From: Triops longicaudatus | Taxonomy: Eukaryota > Arthropoda > Branchiopoda > Notostraca > Triopsidae | NCBI GenBank assembly: GCA_022885665.1 | Contig: JAGQDJ010000063.1 | Location: 124,001 to 188,000 of the forward strand | DNA length: 64,000 nt | Direction of reading: 5' to 3' | In this document: piece by piece, positions 10,958 to 22,900 of the stretch | Layout of the letters: the number at the start of each line of letters is the position of its first letter | Numbering within the stretch: position 1 is the first letter of the stretch | The notes under the pieces: generated by a model | The model's input: the letters and a program-made list of their open reading frames with translations, nothing else | The model's database searches: none | Told to the model about the DNA's origin: nothing | Position numbers and translations under genes: made by a program

Positions 10958-13919
10958 GATCTTTAGATTATAAATCTTTCAAAATTCAGCACGCGGCAAT
11001 GTTTATTTTCAAGCAACCGCCATTGTGGCAACGAAAGTGAAATTTTAGTCGATAGGTGGCGCAGTAGAGGCGAAACCTTCTTTGGGGGGTCTTCCAGCGA
11101 TACGGGACAGGCTCGTTGGCTTGCAAGGCTTTCTATTCTCCTACTTGCCAATTTCTGTCCAGTACCCGGCTCAGCTCTTTATGGTCTGGACAGCTTTTGG
11201 CAGCAGAGAGGCAAGTAAGCTTTTTAGGCCACGATGTCTTAGCTACGACACAATGCAATTCCTGCCGATATTTCCTTATACAGGACGAATCACGAGTTTA
11301 AATATTTAGCTACGTTTAATATCTAAACTATTACATAACAAATCAATGGCAGTTTATATTTACATTTCTCTTGCTATAACACAAGACGGTGATACGAATT
11401 CTTTTACATGATGAATTTTTACCTGTTTGATTTTTTAAATAAAAGTTATTATAGGAAATTAATTAAAACTACAAACCTTTACCTTATTTAAGCTTTGTTT
11501 TCATACATATTACAGTAACGAATTTCATCTCAAGAGTTAAAAATATAAAAAACAATGGTTTTGTACAAAAGAGCTCCCCGTGACGTCACGAATCACGTGA
11601 ACAATCGGGGCTCCACCCACCGGGGTCAGCGTTACGTAGGCAAACCTTGGGCTGCTCTTGTTTTGCGTGGATTTGTTTACTCGGCGTTGGTGCGGGATTG
11701 TTATTATCCCAGAAAACTCGGCTAACCCTTTGTTGTGCGTAATTCAGTTGCTCCATCGTTGGTTTCACAAGCTTAGTGACGTTCCGGGGCCATTTTTAGC
11801 CTACGTGACAAGTGTTTTGCGCGAATTAAGCTGGGAACAAAAGCTGGGCGGGTCAGCGGGTTCGTTTTGGCTTTGGAATTTCCCAGGTTTGCATGCCCTG
11901 CGGGCTAAAAGGTACGAAACCTTTATCCAGTTTCCTTACTCCAAAAAACTTCACTAAATACCTCTGTACAGTATGTCTACATGAGTCCTACCTAGCAATG
12001 ATTTATGAGTTAACTAAGGCAAGCCGGTTTGGCCAAACCCGCAATAGCGGATTGCGAATCGAACGTCTCCCCAAGCCTACACACTGAACCGAAAGGGGAA
12101 AAGGGTGTTTTCTTGCACTCAATTGCGGTTTATGACTGTGACGTGAACCTGTCAATGACGTCAGCTAATCTACTTTACTTTATGAGTCCTACGTAGAGTT
12201 TCTTTCGGCCAATTGTTGGTAATTGTAACGAGTTCTCGTGATGGAACCATTGCCCAAGCGTTCTTGCCAAGCCAACGGCCGTGAGCTAACTGAATGGCAA
12301 GAATGAATTACACCTTCATATCCGGCTGACTACGGTTAAGCTGTCAAAATCGAATGTTTTAGGCCGAGCAAACGACATTGGCCAATAATAAAAGTTAGCA
12401 CTGCCCAAGGCAGTTTGCTTGCGGAGTATTGAAGAAAGGCATGAACTGCTCCCGCGACTGTCGTGGTGTTAGTATAGCGACTTTGGCTAGGGTGGCTTTT
12501 TATTTAGCAGGCAGCAAGAGTATATGGGAAACAAATAGGTGTGTACGTGGGTAACAGAGACACCAAAAAAAAACGGCATTGATTTATTCCGCGTTGCTGC
12601 GAATCGTTAAACCGGAGAGCGTGGTCGTAATAAGGGAAAGTTAGAATAGAACGCGGTTACCAATTTTAGTGGTCAAGTTCAAGGTTAAAAGCGAATATCG
12701 GATAACGGAAATGTCAGGAGAAAAAAGTCACACAGGAATGCGTCAAACGCGGTTAAACAGAGCTCCGTTACGTAGTTAGCATCCTGGATTTAATTGCAGC
12801 TTAACTTAAGCGAAGTGTTCCATTATTACGCCTTTTTCGCTTATTTTGAATATCGTCTGAAAATTGAATAGAAGTTGTCGCAGTTAATTTTGTTATGAAA
12901 AAGAATTGTTCTTTGCAAGCGTTTGAGAATGAAAAAGATAAGAAAAGTAAATGAAAAGAGCATTATAACTTAAGTATAGTTAAAGCTAAAGACATATCGT
13001 TAGAATTTAATGTTATTTTAAACTCTTTAGAATTTTTTTATTGTGTATAGAGAGGTAGAATGCGAATTTCTTCTAGAAAGGCAAACTATTTAAAGAGAGA
13101 TCATGTAGTTAAACTATTACAGTTAATACTAAGACACTTAGTGTCTCTGATTTGTAGTTCATTATCACGTCGTGTCTTTTGAGTACACAAATAAAACCGT
13201 GTTTGTATCGTGTCCATTGTTCTCATGAGATAGCTGTGGTCGTTCTCTGATATCCCTTGAACAAATCGAGACGTCTTTTTAGAAAGAACACATTTGTAGT
13301 TAGCCTCTATAGCTCTTTAACTTTATCATGAAAATAATCATGATTGAGCGTAAAAAAAAATTCTTTTGTATATTTTTATTCGACAACAAGCTGAAAGAAA
13401 CAGGAAAAATCTATTTTGGTTTGTTTCCATTTAGTATTTTTTTATTGTTTAATATAATTCCATGGATTTTCTAATTTTAACAATTAGAAAATAGTGTTTA
13501 CGTTATGTTTCTGTGGATGTGTTGAATATTTTTTAAGTTTTCATTTTGAATATATCTTTTAGTTTTTATGTATATTTTTATTTTTGAATATTTATTTATT
13601 TTCTATATTTTGTGTTTTTAATAGTTTTTTTTACATTTTTATATTTTGTTAGTTGGCTTGTTTTTGTTCGTTTTGTTTCTTTGTCTATTTATTTAATATC
13701 CAAAATAAAACATGAAAGAGTCGAGGATAAAAAATGCAAAGAAAATAAAATATTCTTACTTTGGTATTCATTATAGGATGAACTACGGAAATAGCGATTG
13801 AAACGCCCCCTACGTCGATAATTTCTCTTTTCGAAGAAATATTGTGTCGAACACGCAATCCACAGTGCGTCCTTTGAGCGAAGCCCCGCCCCCTTCCTCC
13901 TTTTTCAAGGCTGCCAACT
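10958..13919. other. Intergenic region between METTL2 and shep
   Basis: No coding exon is supported. The left end should contain the METTL2 promoter and the right end the shep promoter; about 13880-13915 is GC-rich with AAGCCCCGCCCCC, a GC-box-like run. Copies of the short motif GAATCGAACGT and relatives occur near 12055 and 12348. From about 13400 to 13740 the sequence is T-rich and low in complexity. Confidence 0.5.
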
Positions 13920-16900
13920 ATGAATGGAGCGAGTGACCAGCGTCATAGCGACGTCAACGGGACACCCCCGCGTTCAGCCACGCCTATTGCCTCCCAAGAG
14001 CCGCCTGGGGGCACGAAGGTACAGTAATTTCGTTTGATTATCGCCGTAGACCGCAGTCGGTCCTCTGACAGCCACGGAAATGTAGCTGGCTCTCCTACTC
14101 TCGCGTCATTTTGCGTATTTCAGTCACTTAGCGTTAAATTTCAGTGCCGATAGTGTTTGTATCATGTTAAAGCGGTTGATATCGGAACAAATCGATATTT
14201 ATTGATTGCAAGTGGCAGAACAGAAGGAAAAAAATGTTTTAAAATATAATTAAGGTGTGCTGAGGTGTTTTTCGAAGCTTGTAGTGTTAGTACAAGGTAG
14301 TGGCGTTGTTGGAGAAGTTAATTGTTAAGCAAATCGGGGAATTTAAGTGATAAAAGATTTTTTTTTATTGTTAGTGCGTGAGTGACGGCGACGGGTCCAA
14401 GTGTCACACTGGTGCGGGGGAGGATTTTATGGCTTCAGGCAATCCTGAGGCTCACCATACGTGTATTGCCAGCGGCAAGAAACAACAAACCCCGCCCCCG
14501 CATTTACGATCTGCAAACAAGTGGGAAGACAGTACGGTCGCATCAGTTGCCGTGTCTTTGCCTGCCAACGTAAGTAACGCCCTCTTTTTTCCTATTTTTA
14601 GCCTTATTTTGTTGAGCTTTCATTTGAGTAGTGGCAGTTAGAAAGATGTATTTTGTCATTGTCCTTTTGAGCAAGTAATTGTGACGTATATTGTATCGAA
14701 ATGAAGTGAGTGAGCGGAACTCGTTACCGCGTAAAGCGAATCTCTTGTGGGAATCGCTATAGAAAAGTGTCCGCGTAAAGAGAGGGTTAAGATTGAAATT
14801 GCATGAAAATGGGGGTTAAAGCGTTTGGGACACGATAAAGGATAGTAAAGGATAAAGGATGGTAAAACTTCGTTATAATTAGTGTCTGTGAACAAGGAGA
14901 GCTTGGTATGTCCGAAGTTCGTCATAGCAGAGGCTTTTTGTTGAAGTTTAAGTAACCTTGGACTTCACAAACAGTACATTGTAAATGTACAAATAATGCT
15001 TATTCAGAATGTACGCCAATTCCTTATGTGATTTATGTGGTTCAGATGTATACTTGTTAAATCATGTTTAGGTAAGGGCTGTTTTGTGTCAAGAAAGCTT
15101 CATTAGGATTTTTTCCTTAAATATTCAGAAAATACCGCGTAAAGCGAGTTTTGTATGGGAATTGCTATATAGGACTGGCCGTGTAAAGCAGAGCTTTTGG
15201 TACAAACATCGGTAAAATAAAATTTGGGACTAGACTTTTGCTATGTCTTAGTCAAAAGCAACTGTTTCAGTTACACCGTTTAAACGAATTGTTTTAATTT
15301 TATTTAAATAATTTTAAATTAATGCAATTAATAATGTCAACAGTAATACTTTGAAAAGAAACAGTTATGTTTGGATTTAACAATAAAAATGGGAAGCAAA
15401 AATTGTGAGACAAGTAGTCGTTGAAGGCCATTCACACGAACTAGATTCCGTACGCTTCCGCTTCTGACTTTTTTGTATAGCATTCCGTGCACGACTTTGC
15501 TGCAAAACCAGCTGTGAATTGGTAAAAGCGAGTTGTGGCGTTGGAGTGGAGCAAACTACTCGTTTATTGTATTAGAGCACTGAAAAGGCAAGGTCGTTTT
15601 TTTATTTATTTTGTTATTATTTTTTATTTATTTTTTTACAATTATTTATTTTTTTTATTTTTTTATTTATTTTATTTTTTATTTATTTATTTTATTTTTT
15701 TGCTTACACTGAGTAAGCGCAGATAAGGATTCTCTGTAAGTAGCAGAAAATTGTTTGCGTACAGTATCTACGTCAAAGAAGATAGCGGTTGAATAGCTGA
15801 CGTAGCGAATTGTCATTAGGTTCGGATAAGCGCGCAATGTCATTGGTGCATTAAAAATACCCGGAAAGGTCGCAGTGGATAGTTTTACCTTATGACGAAA
15901 GTCATTAAGGCAAGCTTTTCATTCTGATTCCATCTTTTTCAAAAATGTGAGACAATAAATATACAAAAATAATAAAAATAAAAGACATAAAAAGTAAGAA
16001 TAAATAAAGACAAATGATGCTACTACTACTAAAAATAAATAAAATAGTAAAAATAATAAAAAGGAAAAATTTGATGAATTGACCACTAATAAAGATACTG
16101 CAAATTAACACAAAACAGTCAAAAAATAACAGAAACTAGGAAAATTGAAAATCGAACTAAAAGAAACAATAAAAAGGGAAAAAATAACTACCAGTCGAAG
16201 AAATATATGAAGACAGTTTAGGTGTGACTACCTACTTAATAATACGGCATTTATACATTAAAATAATTAAAGAGTAATTCAAGATATTACGTAGAAAGGA
16301 AGAAAGATATTTTTTAAAAACGGAAAGATTTTGAGTAGAACACACAAATTGAAATTGCGTCGAAGTTTAAAAAAAAATACAAAGAAGGCGGAGTTTGCTG
16401 ATTTAGAGCCACCGGACAGCCAATTGAAGCACGTTGAGCAACAGGCCATGAAGTTGCTCAGGCTCCAGTCAATTATCTCGCCATGGTACGGCAGAGTACA
16501 CGTCCTGCAAGTACCGGAATCTAACAATACTAGGATCTTTTGTGTTTTATAAATTCTTTTCCGTTTTCTGTTCCTATAAAAGAGATAAATAAGGAAAGGA
16601 TACACAAGATAAAAGACCCAGAAGAGAATTGATACAGAGTCATGTGCGTACACGTAATGTAATGTACGTACAATACATGACATCATAATACGTTTGGGCA
16701 TTGAATCTTGGAAGGAATTTCTGAAGAGAAATCGCGGGCGAAAGAAAGAAATTTCCTGTTGTGCTTTTGTTCCTGTAATGGAATTGTAAAGGTTTTGGGA
16801 GTATATTAAGCATAGTGTTTCAGTAAGCTGATTTTTCTCTATTTTTTCTCCTTTTTTCTCTCTGTATTTCTCACGCCGTGCATTGGTGCTCGTAATGAAG

Positions 16901-19900
16901 ATTCCTTATTTAGCGTGGAGAACAAAGTTGGAGCTATTGTTAAGTTTGTCAGGGAAAAAAGGCATTTTTAGAAAACTTTGCTTTCATTGTGTCCTTTAGA
17001 ATATCCTAATCTGTTCATTAACACGAAAACGACTTTCGCACATTGGCTGAAAATTCAGAAAAAAATCCAAGTAGGAAAACAATGCACGGCACCAAAGACA
17101 GCAATTCAATTCTAATGCGATATTGGGTCTTGACAAGCCCAACTTAGCCAATAAAATACTACTAATACTTAGTGTGAACACCGCTTAGCTTTCGTTCGTT
17201 TTTGCTTCTTTGCTTCTTTTTAATATGTTTCGGGCCTAATATTCATTTTAATATAATACTTATTGCCACCGATGCAACTTACGATGACAGGGAACTATAC
17301 TGTTTAAATGAAGCAGTTTGCTCGCTTTAGATAAATGTAACACACCAAAACACAAGGGCCGAATATTTTAACATTCGTTCACTGTTCTACCACAACAATC
17401 AAATCCCGCTAGCCTTCAAGCCTAGGCGCTACGGGGTTGACCGGTGTCTCCAATTGGTCGTTAGGTCACAGTAAACCGCGGGAAGTTTAAACTAGTTCCT
17501 CGCGGTTGCTATCCGCGACACTTATCTTTAATATGTACTTTTAGTTTATAGTATTGTATATATGGGAAACTTTATTACCTGCACGTGTAAAATTCCCCAC
17601 AAGCTGCGTTCCAAAGAATAACAGAAGGTTTTTCCCCCGGTCGCTGGAGGGTTTCCAGCACCTATGCTCCTCCCTCTCTGATGTACCTGCATAATTACAG
17701 TGAGCAAACCCTTAGGGAAAAGTTCAATGTGCTTTGTTGCTTGTGTGTAGCAACGGCACGATTGCCTTTTGTTGCCCCCCAACGCATCACTTGGCAGCAT
17801 TTTTCGTTTCTTTTTTCGAGTTTATACCAGATTAAGACAAGATGCGAGAAAAAAGTTCGCGAAAACTGGATTCGTGTCTCTTTTCACGCGTGAGCAGGTA
17901 CGGAGCAGTAGCGAAAATGCCAGCAAAGGACGGCCGGGCCTTTTTTTTAAATTCTTTCCTTTCCACTTGTATTTCCTTCTGAAGAAGCAACGGATGGATA
18001 AAAAAAAGAGCTGACCGGTCGAAAAAGCCGGCTGGGTGCCAAAAACAGAGACCAAGGTCATTACCGCCGCGATCGTCATCACCCGTTTTATAAATAAATT
18101 CCACGTCGAAGCGTATTGAACGCATCCAACGCAAAAGGCGCTTTCAACGCACTTCATGGCACTAACCAAAGGTTTTCAACGCACTTAATGGCATTCACCA
18201 AAGGTTAAAGTCAATGTAACGGAGGTTTGATGGTTGTTGAATACCCTTTTCGATGTCAGTAAAAGTTTCCCATTTGTCAATCTAACAGTGAAAACACTTT
18301 TTTGCAGTAAATACTGTCTTTACAGAAAAGTAAACTGTATATTTTACTTAAATTAATAATAGTAGTATTTTATAATAAATTAATCATTATTAAAATAATA
18401 ATAATAACAATGATTTATTACTCATTTATTACTAAATTATGATTTTCTGTGCGGCTTAAGCGTAAGGTTTTTAATTTTTTCTTATTTTTTATACCGAAAA
18501 ATCCGCTGGAAATATTATTAAGAAAGTAGTGTAAAGTATTATGAATTTTTTCTAGAAATGTGCATAAAAGAAAGCAGTTTGTCTCAAATTAAGTTCATTT
18601 TAGCCCACCGAATAATCATTAGTTACCAATTTGTGTCGACAATTTCACTTAAAATTACCCACAAACATTATTGTGAATAATTCTTGGCGAACTGCAAAAT
18701 TTTGTGTCATTTTTCCGTAACATTTTCAGCAGCTTTGGGATTTTCAACCGTGTCAAAACCAAATTGACAGATTTGAACTCTAAAACGTCGTAAATACCTA
18801 GTGTTGTATTAAGAAAAGGAAAAAACAACTTTTTCTCGACAGTCAAAAGTAGCAAAATGTCGTGAAAGCGCTAATGATTTGCTGTTTGTTTTTTCCAAAA
18901 CATCACGAGACCAGTTTTCAGACATTTTCAAGCGTAACTTTACTGTCACGAATGTTTTGGGAAAGTATTGAACGGTTTTCGTCAATGCATGGAAAATTTC
19001 CTCTGTCAATTGCCCATAACAGAAGTGCTTTAGTATTTAATTTATTAATATTCTTATTCTATTCTTATTTGTATTATTAATTTATTACTATTTTATTAAT
19101 TATTATTTTATTAATTATTATTACTATTATTATTCATCTATTTTTAATATTTTTTACAATATTATTATTTTAATGAGCTGGGCGTATCGTACACACATGC
19201 ACAGGTATGTGTAGAGAAAACGGTATTGCGTTCCAAGCATGTATGTCAGTCACGTGCACGTACGCGAGTTCCTAAAAAGAGACCAATGCTCTTTTTAAAG
19301 CTTTTCTGGGATAGTAGTGCGTTTCGAAGCATTAATTAGGCATTGATTGGAAAATTGAGCCCAACCTTTTCTCTCTCCGTTGCTTCCAGTAAGACACAGA
19401 GCAAGAAAAAACTGTGTCGGAGATTGGAAGAAGGCCAAATGAAAAAGTGAGGGAAGCGAGTCGCTAAGACGCAGTTCGGTTTCTGGCCGCTTTTCGGCCT
19501 CAGTTGCTCCGGGTACGTCGTTCGACGTACTCTTCAGTACCAGAAAGTGTACAGCTGAACTAGTGTGGTACAAAGTGTGCCAAGTACGTTACCAGGAAGT
19601 ACACTTGTTGACACCTCCGAAGTTGTGGCATATTGCTGTGTTAGTTTGCTTCATTTTTTATTTCTTTTGTTCGAGAGTGGTGGTGGAGAATTGAAGTGAG
19701 TTTCTGGAGGATGAGTTAAGGAATTAAGCAAGGTGGGCAGCAAAGCGCGAAGTAAACAAGCAGACTTATTTGCGTAGTGACGAGCATTTCGTTCGCGGGG
19801 AAAAGTTCTACTTGTACGGAAACTTTGAAGGAGACGTTGTGAAAAGAGGGAAATTACGAGTGTCACTGTGTTGGCGTCGAGTTTTTTGTTGGGGCGCTGT

Positions 19901-22900
19901 TGGGTGTTTACCGTTGACATGATTTGGGGCTGCGCAGGGGTTTTCGCGAGATGAGAGTTCGATAGTGAGATGAGTTGTCACATTACGGTGAGCCCCTTGG
20001 CGTTTTCGCCGATTTTCGTCTCATTGTTTACCGAATTGCCCAGCGGTTTTGAGCTTGTTCGGGTTTTTATTGGACCTTTTTTATTCATTTTATTTACTTG
20101 TTGATTTTTTATTTATCGAGTTTTTTATTTGTATTTTTTCGTTCAGGGTGTTTCGGTACTTTCTACTGTTTACCCAAGTATACTTACTATAAATAGACGT
20201 ATTTTGGACGTATGTTTTAGTATGTAAGGTTTTGTGGCATGAACATAAGAATGTTTATGGCCGAGAAAAATTGTGTCGTACAAAGGTTTAAGGTGCAAAG
20301 AAACGATAATGAAAGTGTAGTCTATTGTTTCGTTTTAGTGCGTTATAATAAATTAAATAAACGTGTTTTTATACGTATCTACAAGGAATTAAACAAATAA
20401 AAACGCAATACTTAAAAAATTATAGTAAATAGATTCAAATTTAATGTAATATTTATATATTTTGTTAATTGTAATATTTCTACAGTATTGGTATATTTGA
20501 TATATATTTGGAGTTTAAAAGACGAAGAATAACTTTAGCCACGCCTTGTTGTTTACCTTGGTTATTGTTTAATTATTATGTTTTAAATTATTGTTGTATT
20601 GATTCATTTTTTACTTATTGGATTGTTTTCAATAAGAATATTACTATAATACGGAATTTTTGCGGGTTTTAGAATTTTTTAACACTTTATAAAATTTTTC
20701 TTGTTAGTTTATGTATAGCTTTAAGTTATAAAGTAACTTTAACTTCCTTAAGTAATCTAATAATTTGTAGTAATTTCTTTCGTATTTCTCAGTCGTATTT
20801 TAAGGCATTTTTGGTTTCCTTTCAGTTGTGTATCTTTGAGTTTTGGCACATTTTGAAGTATTTTTCGGTGTAAGGTTTATAATATATTATCGAAATACTC
20901 GTGCTAAACAATTTTACTTACATTTTGTAAAGAGAATTGAAAGCTTTGGCTTTGTATGGAAAATTGGGTCGGCGCAGGCGCTGAAAGGTGGCGGTGACGA
21001 ATGACGTAATAAATTCGTCATTTGTCGGTGGGCGGGGCTTGTACACAAAAGCCATAGGAAAAACTAGACAAAACTTGCGTTTCCGATGTGTTTTTTTCGC
21101 TCGTGTTTTCAGGTCTCTGGTGGCGAAAATATCTCGCTATAACGCAAAATGAAGACGAGTAGCCAGTAATAGGAAAGATGTCATGACATTCGAGTAAAAA
21201 ACGAGGCGAAAACGGAAAAAATCAAATTCATTACGTCCTTTGAAGTACAAATACTTGGGGATTTTATTACTTTATTTTTTATAATTTTCTTGTGTTATTT
21301 CTTATTATTTAACTTTTTCTTGCGTTTCTTTTTTTGTAATAAATATTAATAATAATACATGAGTATTTCCGATTTTTAATTATTATTATATTTCTGTTTT
21401 ATTTTATATTTTTTCTTTATTTATGCGTGCTTGGCATGAAAACCGGCTCTGGAATGCCTGTTCAGCTTGTGACAATGGCAAGCGCACGCATTGTCGAGCT
21501 GCTTTGATCATCGAGGCGTTCACCGAGCTCGTAAACGCAAATAGTAATCGATGAGCGAACGATTGTGGCCAAACGTTGCAGACAATGGTGTTAAGGTCAT
21601 TGTCGCTGGCAGCTGCAGAGCACCTTCAGGTCTCCAGCTTCCTCCAAAAAGCACGAGAGAGAGAGAGAGAAAGGGAGTGGCCAATTAGCATTTTTCTAAT
21701 GATATATTGCGCGATTCCTTTTTCTCGTTTTCCTGTCGCTTAAATGCGTGTTTACCTGGGGAAAACTGAGGGGAAATGGAACGAAAACGCCAAGGTCGAA
21801 CAGCGGGACTTTGAAAGTTTCTTGAGTTGAAAGTGGGAGGTGGTAACGTACATATGCCAAACGTACACACTTACGGTTCTTGGGATGGATGAAAGGAACC
21901 TTTTCACTTAGAATAATAACTAAGCTTCGAGAAAGAAATAGTCATTTTGCCCAAGGAAATCAGCTTTTTAAGCGGAAAAAGATGGAAAGTGGGAGGTTCT
22001 TAGCTATCGCTTCCGTGTTCACCGTTTCTCAAGAGAACACAGTACACGTAGAGGGTTTTGGTCGGTGGCAGGAAGCCATGAGCGTTGCACTCTTCCCAGA
22101 AAAGTTGAATGTCCTTTTGCAGCATACTTGTACTCGAAATTTTTGCGGTACCCATCGCAAGAAACGTTACAAAAAAAAACAAAAAAAAAAAAAAAAAAAA
22201 CAAGCAAGCTGTAGGTAACAATGAAAAATGCCCCTGTCAGTAAAGTTACGCTACGTAACAAAATGGGCAAATAAATAGCTTTTTTCACATTTGATGTTTG
22301 CAGTTTAAGGTGAAGCTTAAGTTACTTATAGTATACGCAATTCATACGTATTAATTTAATTTGTTAATACTAATAATTTATTTTCGAACCACAGTTCCCA
22401 TTGCTGGGAACGGTTTGAACTTAGGAGTGTCCTCCAATAAGCCCTACCTTGGGTCACAGCCATTAGCTCGAAAGTTGGAATGCCGAGCCTCTCGTAACAA
22501 AGCTTGGCAGAATAGGCTTGTCGACGGGTCTTTTGTAGGTCAACTTGGTTTGGAATATCTTCCTCAGCAGTCTTGCAGCAGGCATGCGCAGACATGCGCA
22601 AGCCAACGTCATAGGGAGCTCTCGATTTTCAGGAGAACCGGCTCTATGCGAAAAAATTCCCCAATGTTGCTATTCTTCATCCTAGCCTGGCGGGTAATAC
22701 CTGAAATTCTTCGTAAGAATCTCATTTCAGCCTGTATTCAGGGCCTGAACCTTTCGCTCATAACCCAAATTAGTAATAATTTATAAGTTTATACTTCATA
22801 TTCACACGTAATTTACACGTAATAGAGATTAGTACAACCATGTTCAACTCTTGATTAAAAGAACCTTTTATTTTGTACTACAAAAGTTTCTCAAGTCTTA

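Noticed and set aside
17822..18169. Overlapping minus-strand open frames of 100-115 codons
   Set aside because: Two frames are open over the same bases and include the 32-bp duplication; neither resembles a protein.
22361..22786. 141-codon plus-strand open frame in shep intron 1
   Set aside because: No family resemblance; the composition looks like translated non-coding DNA.
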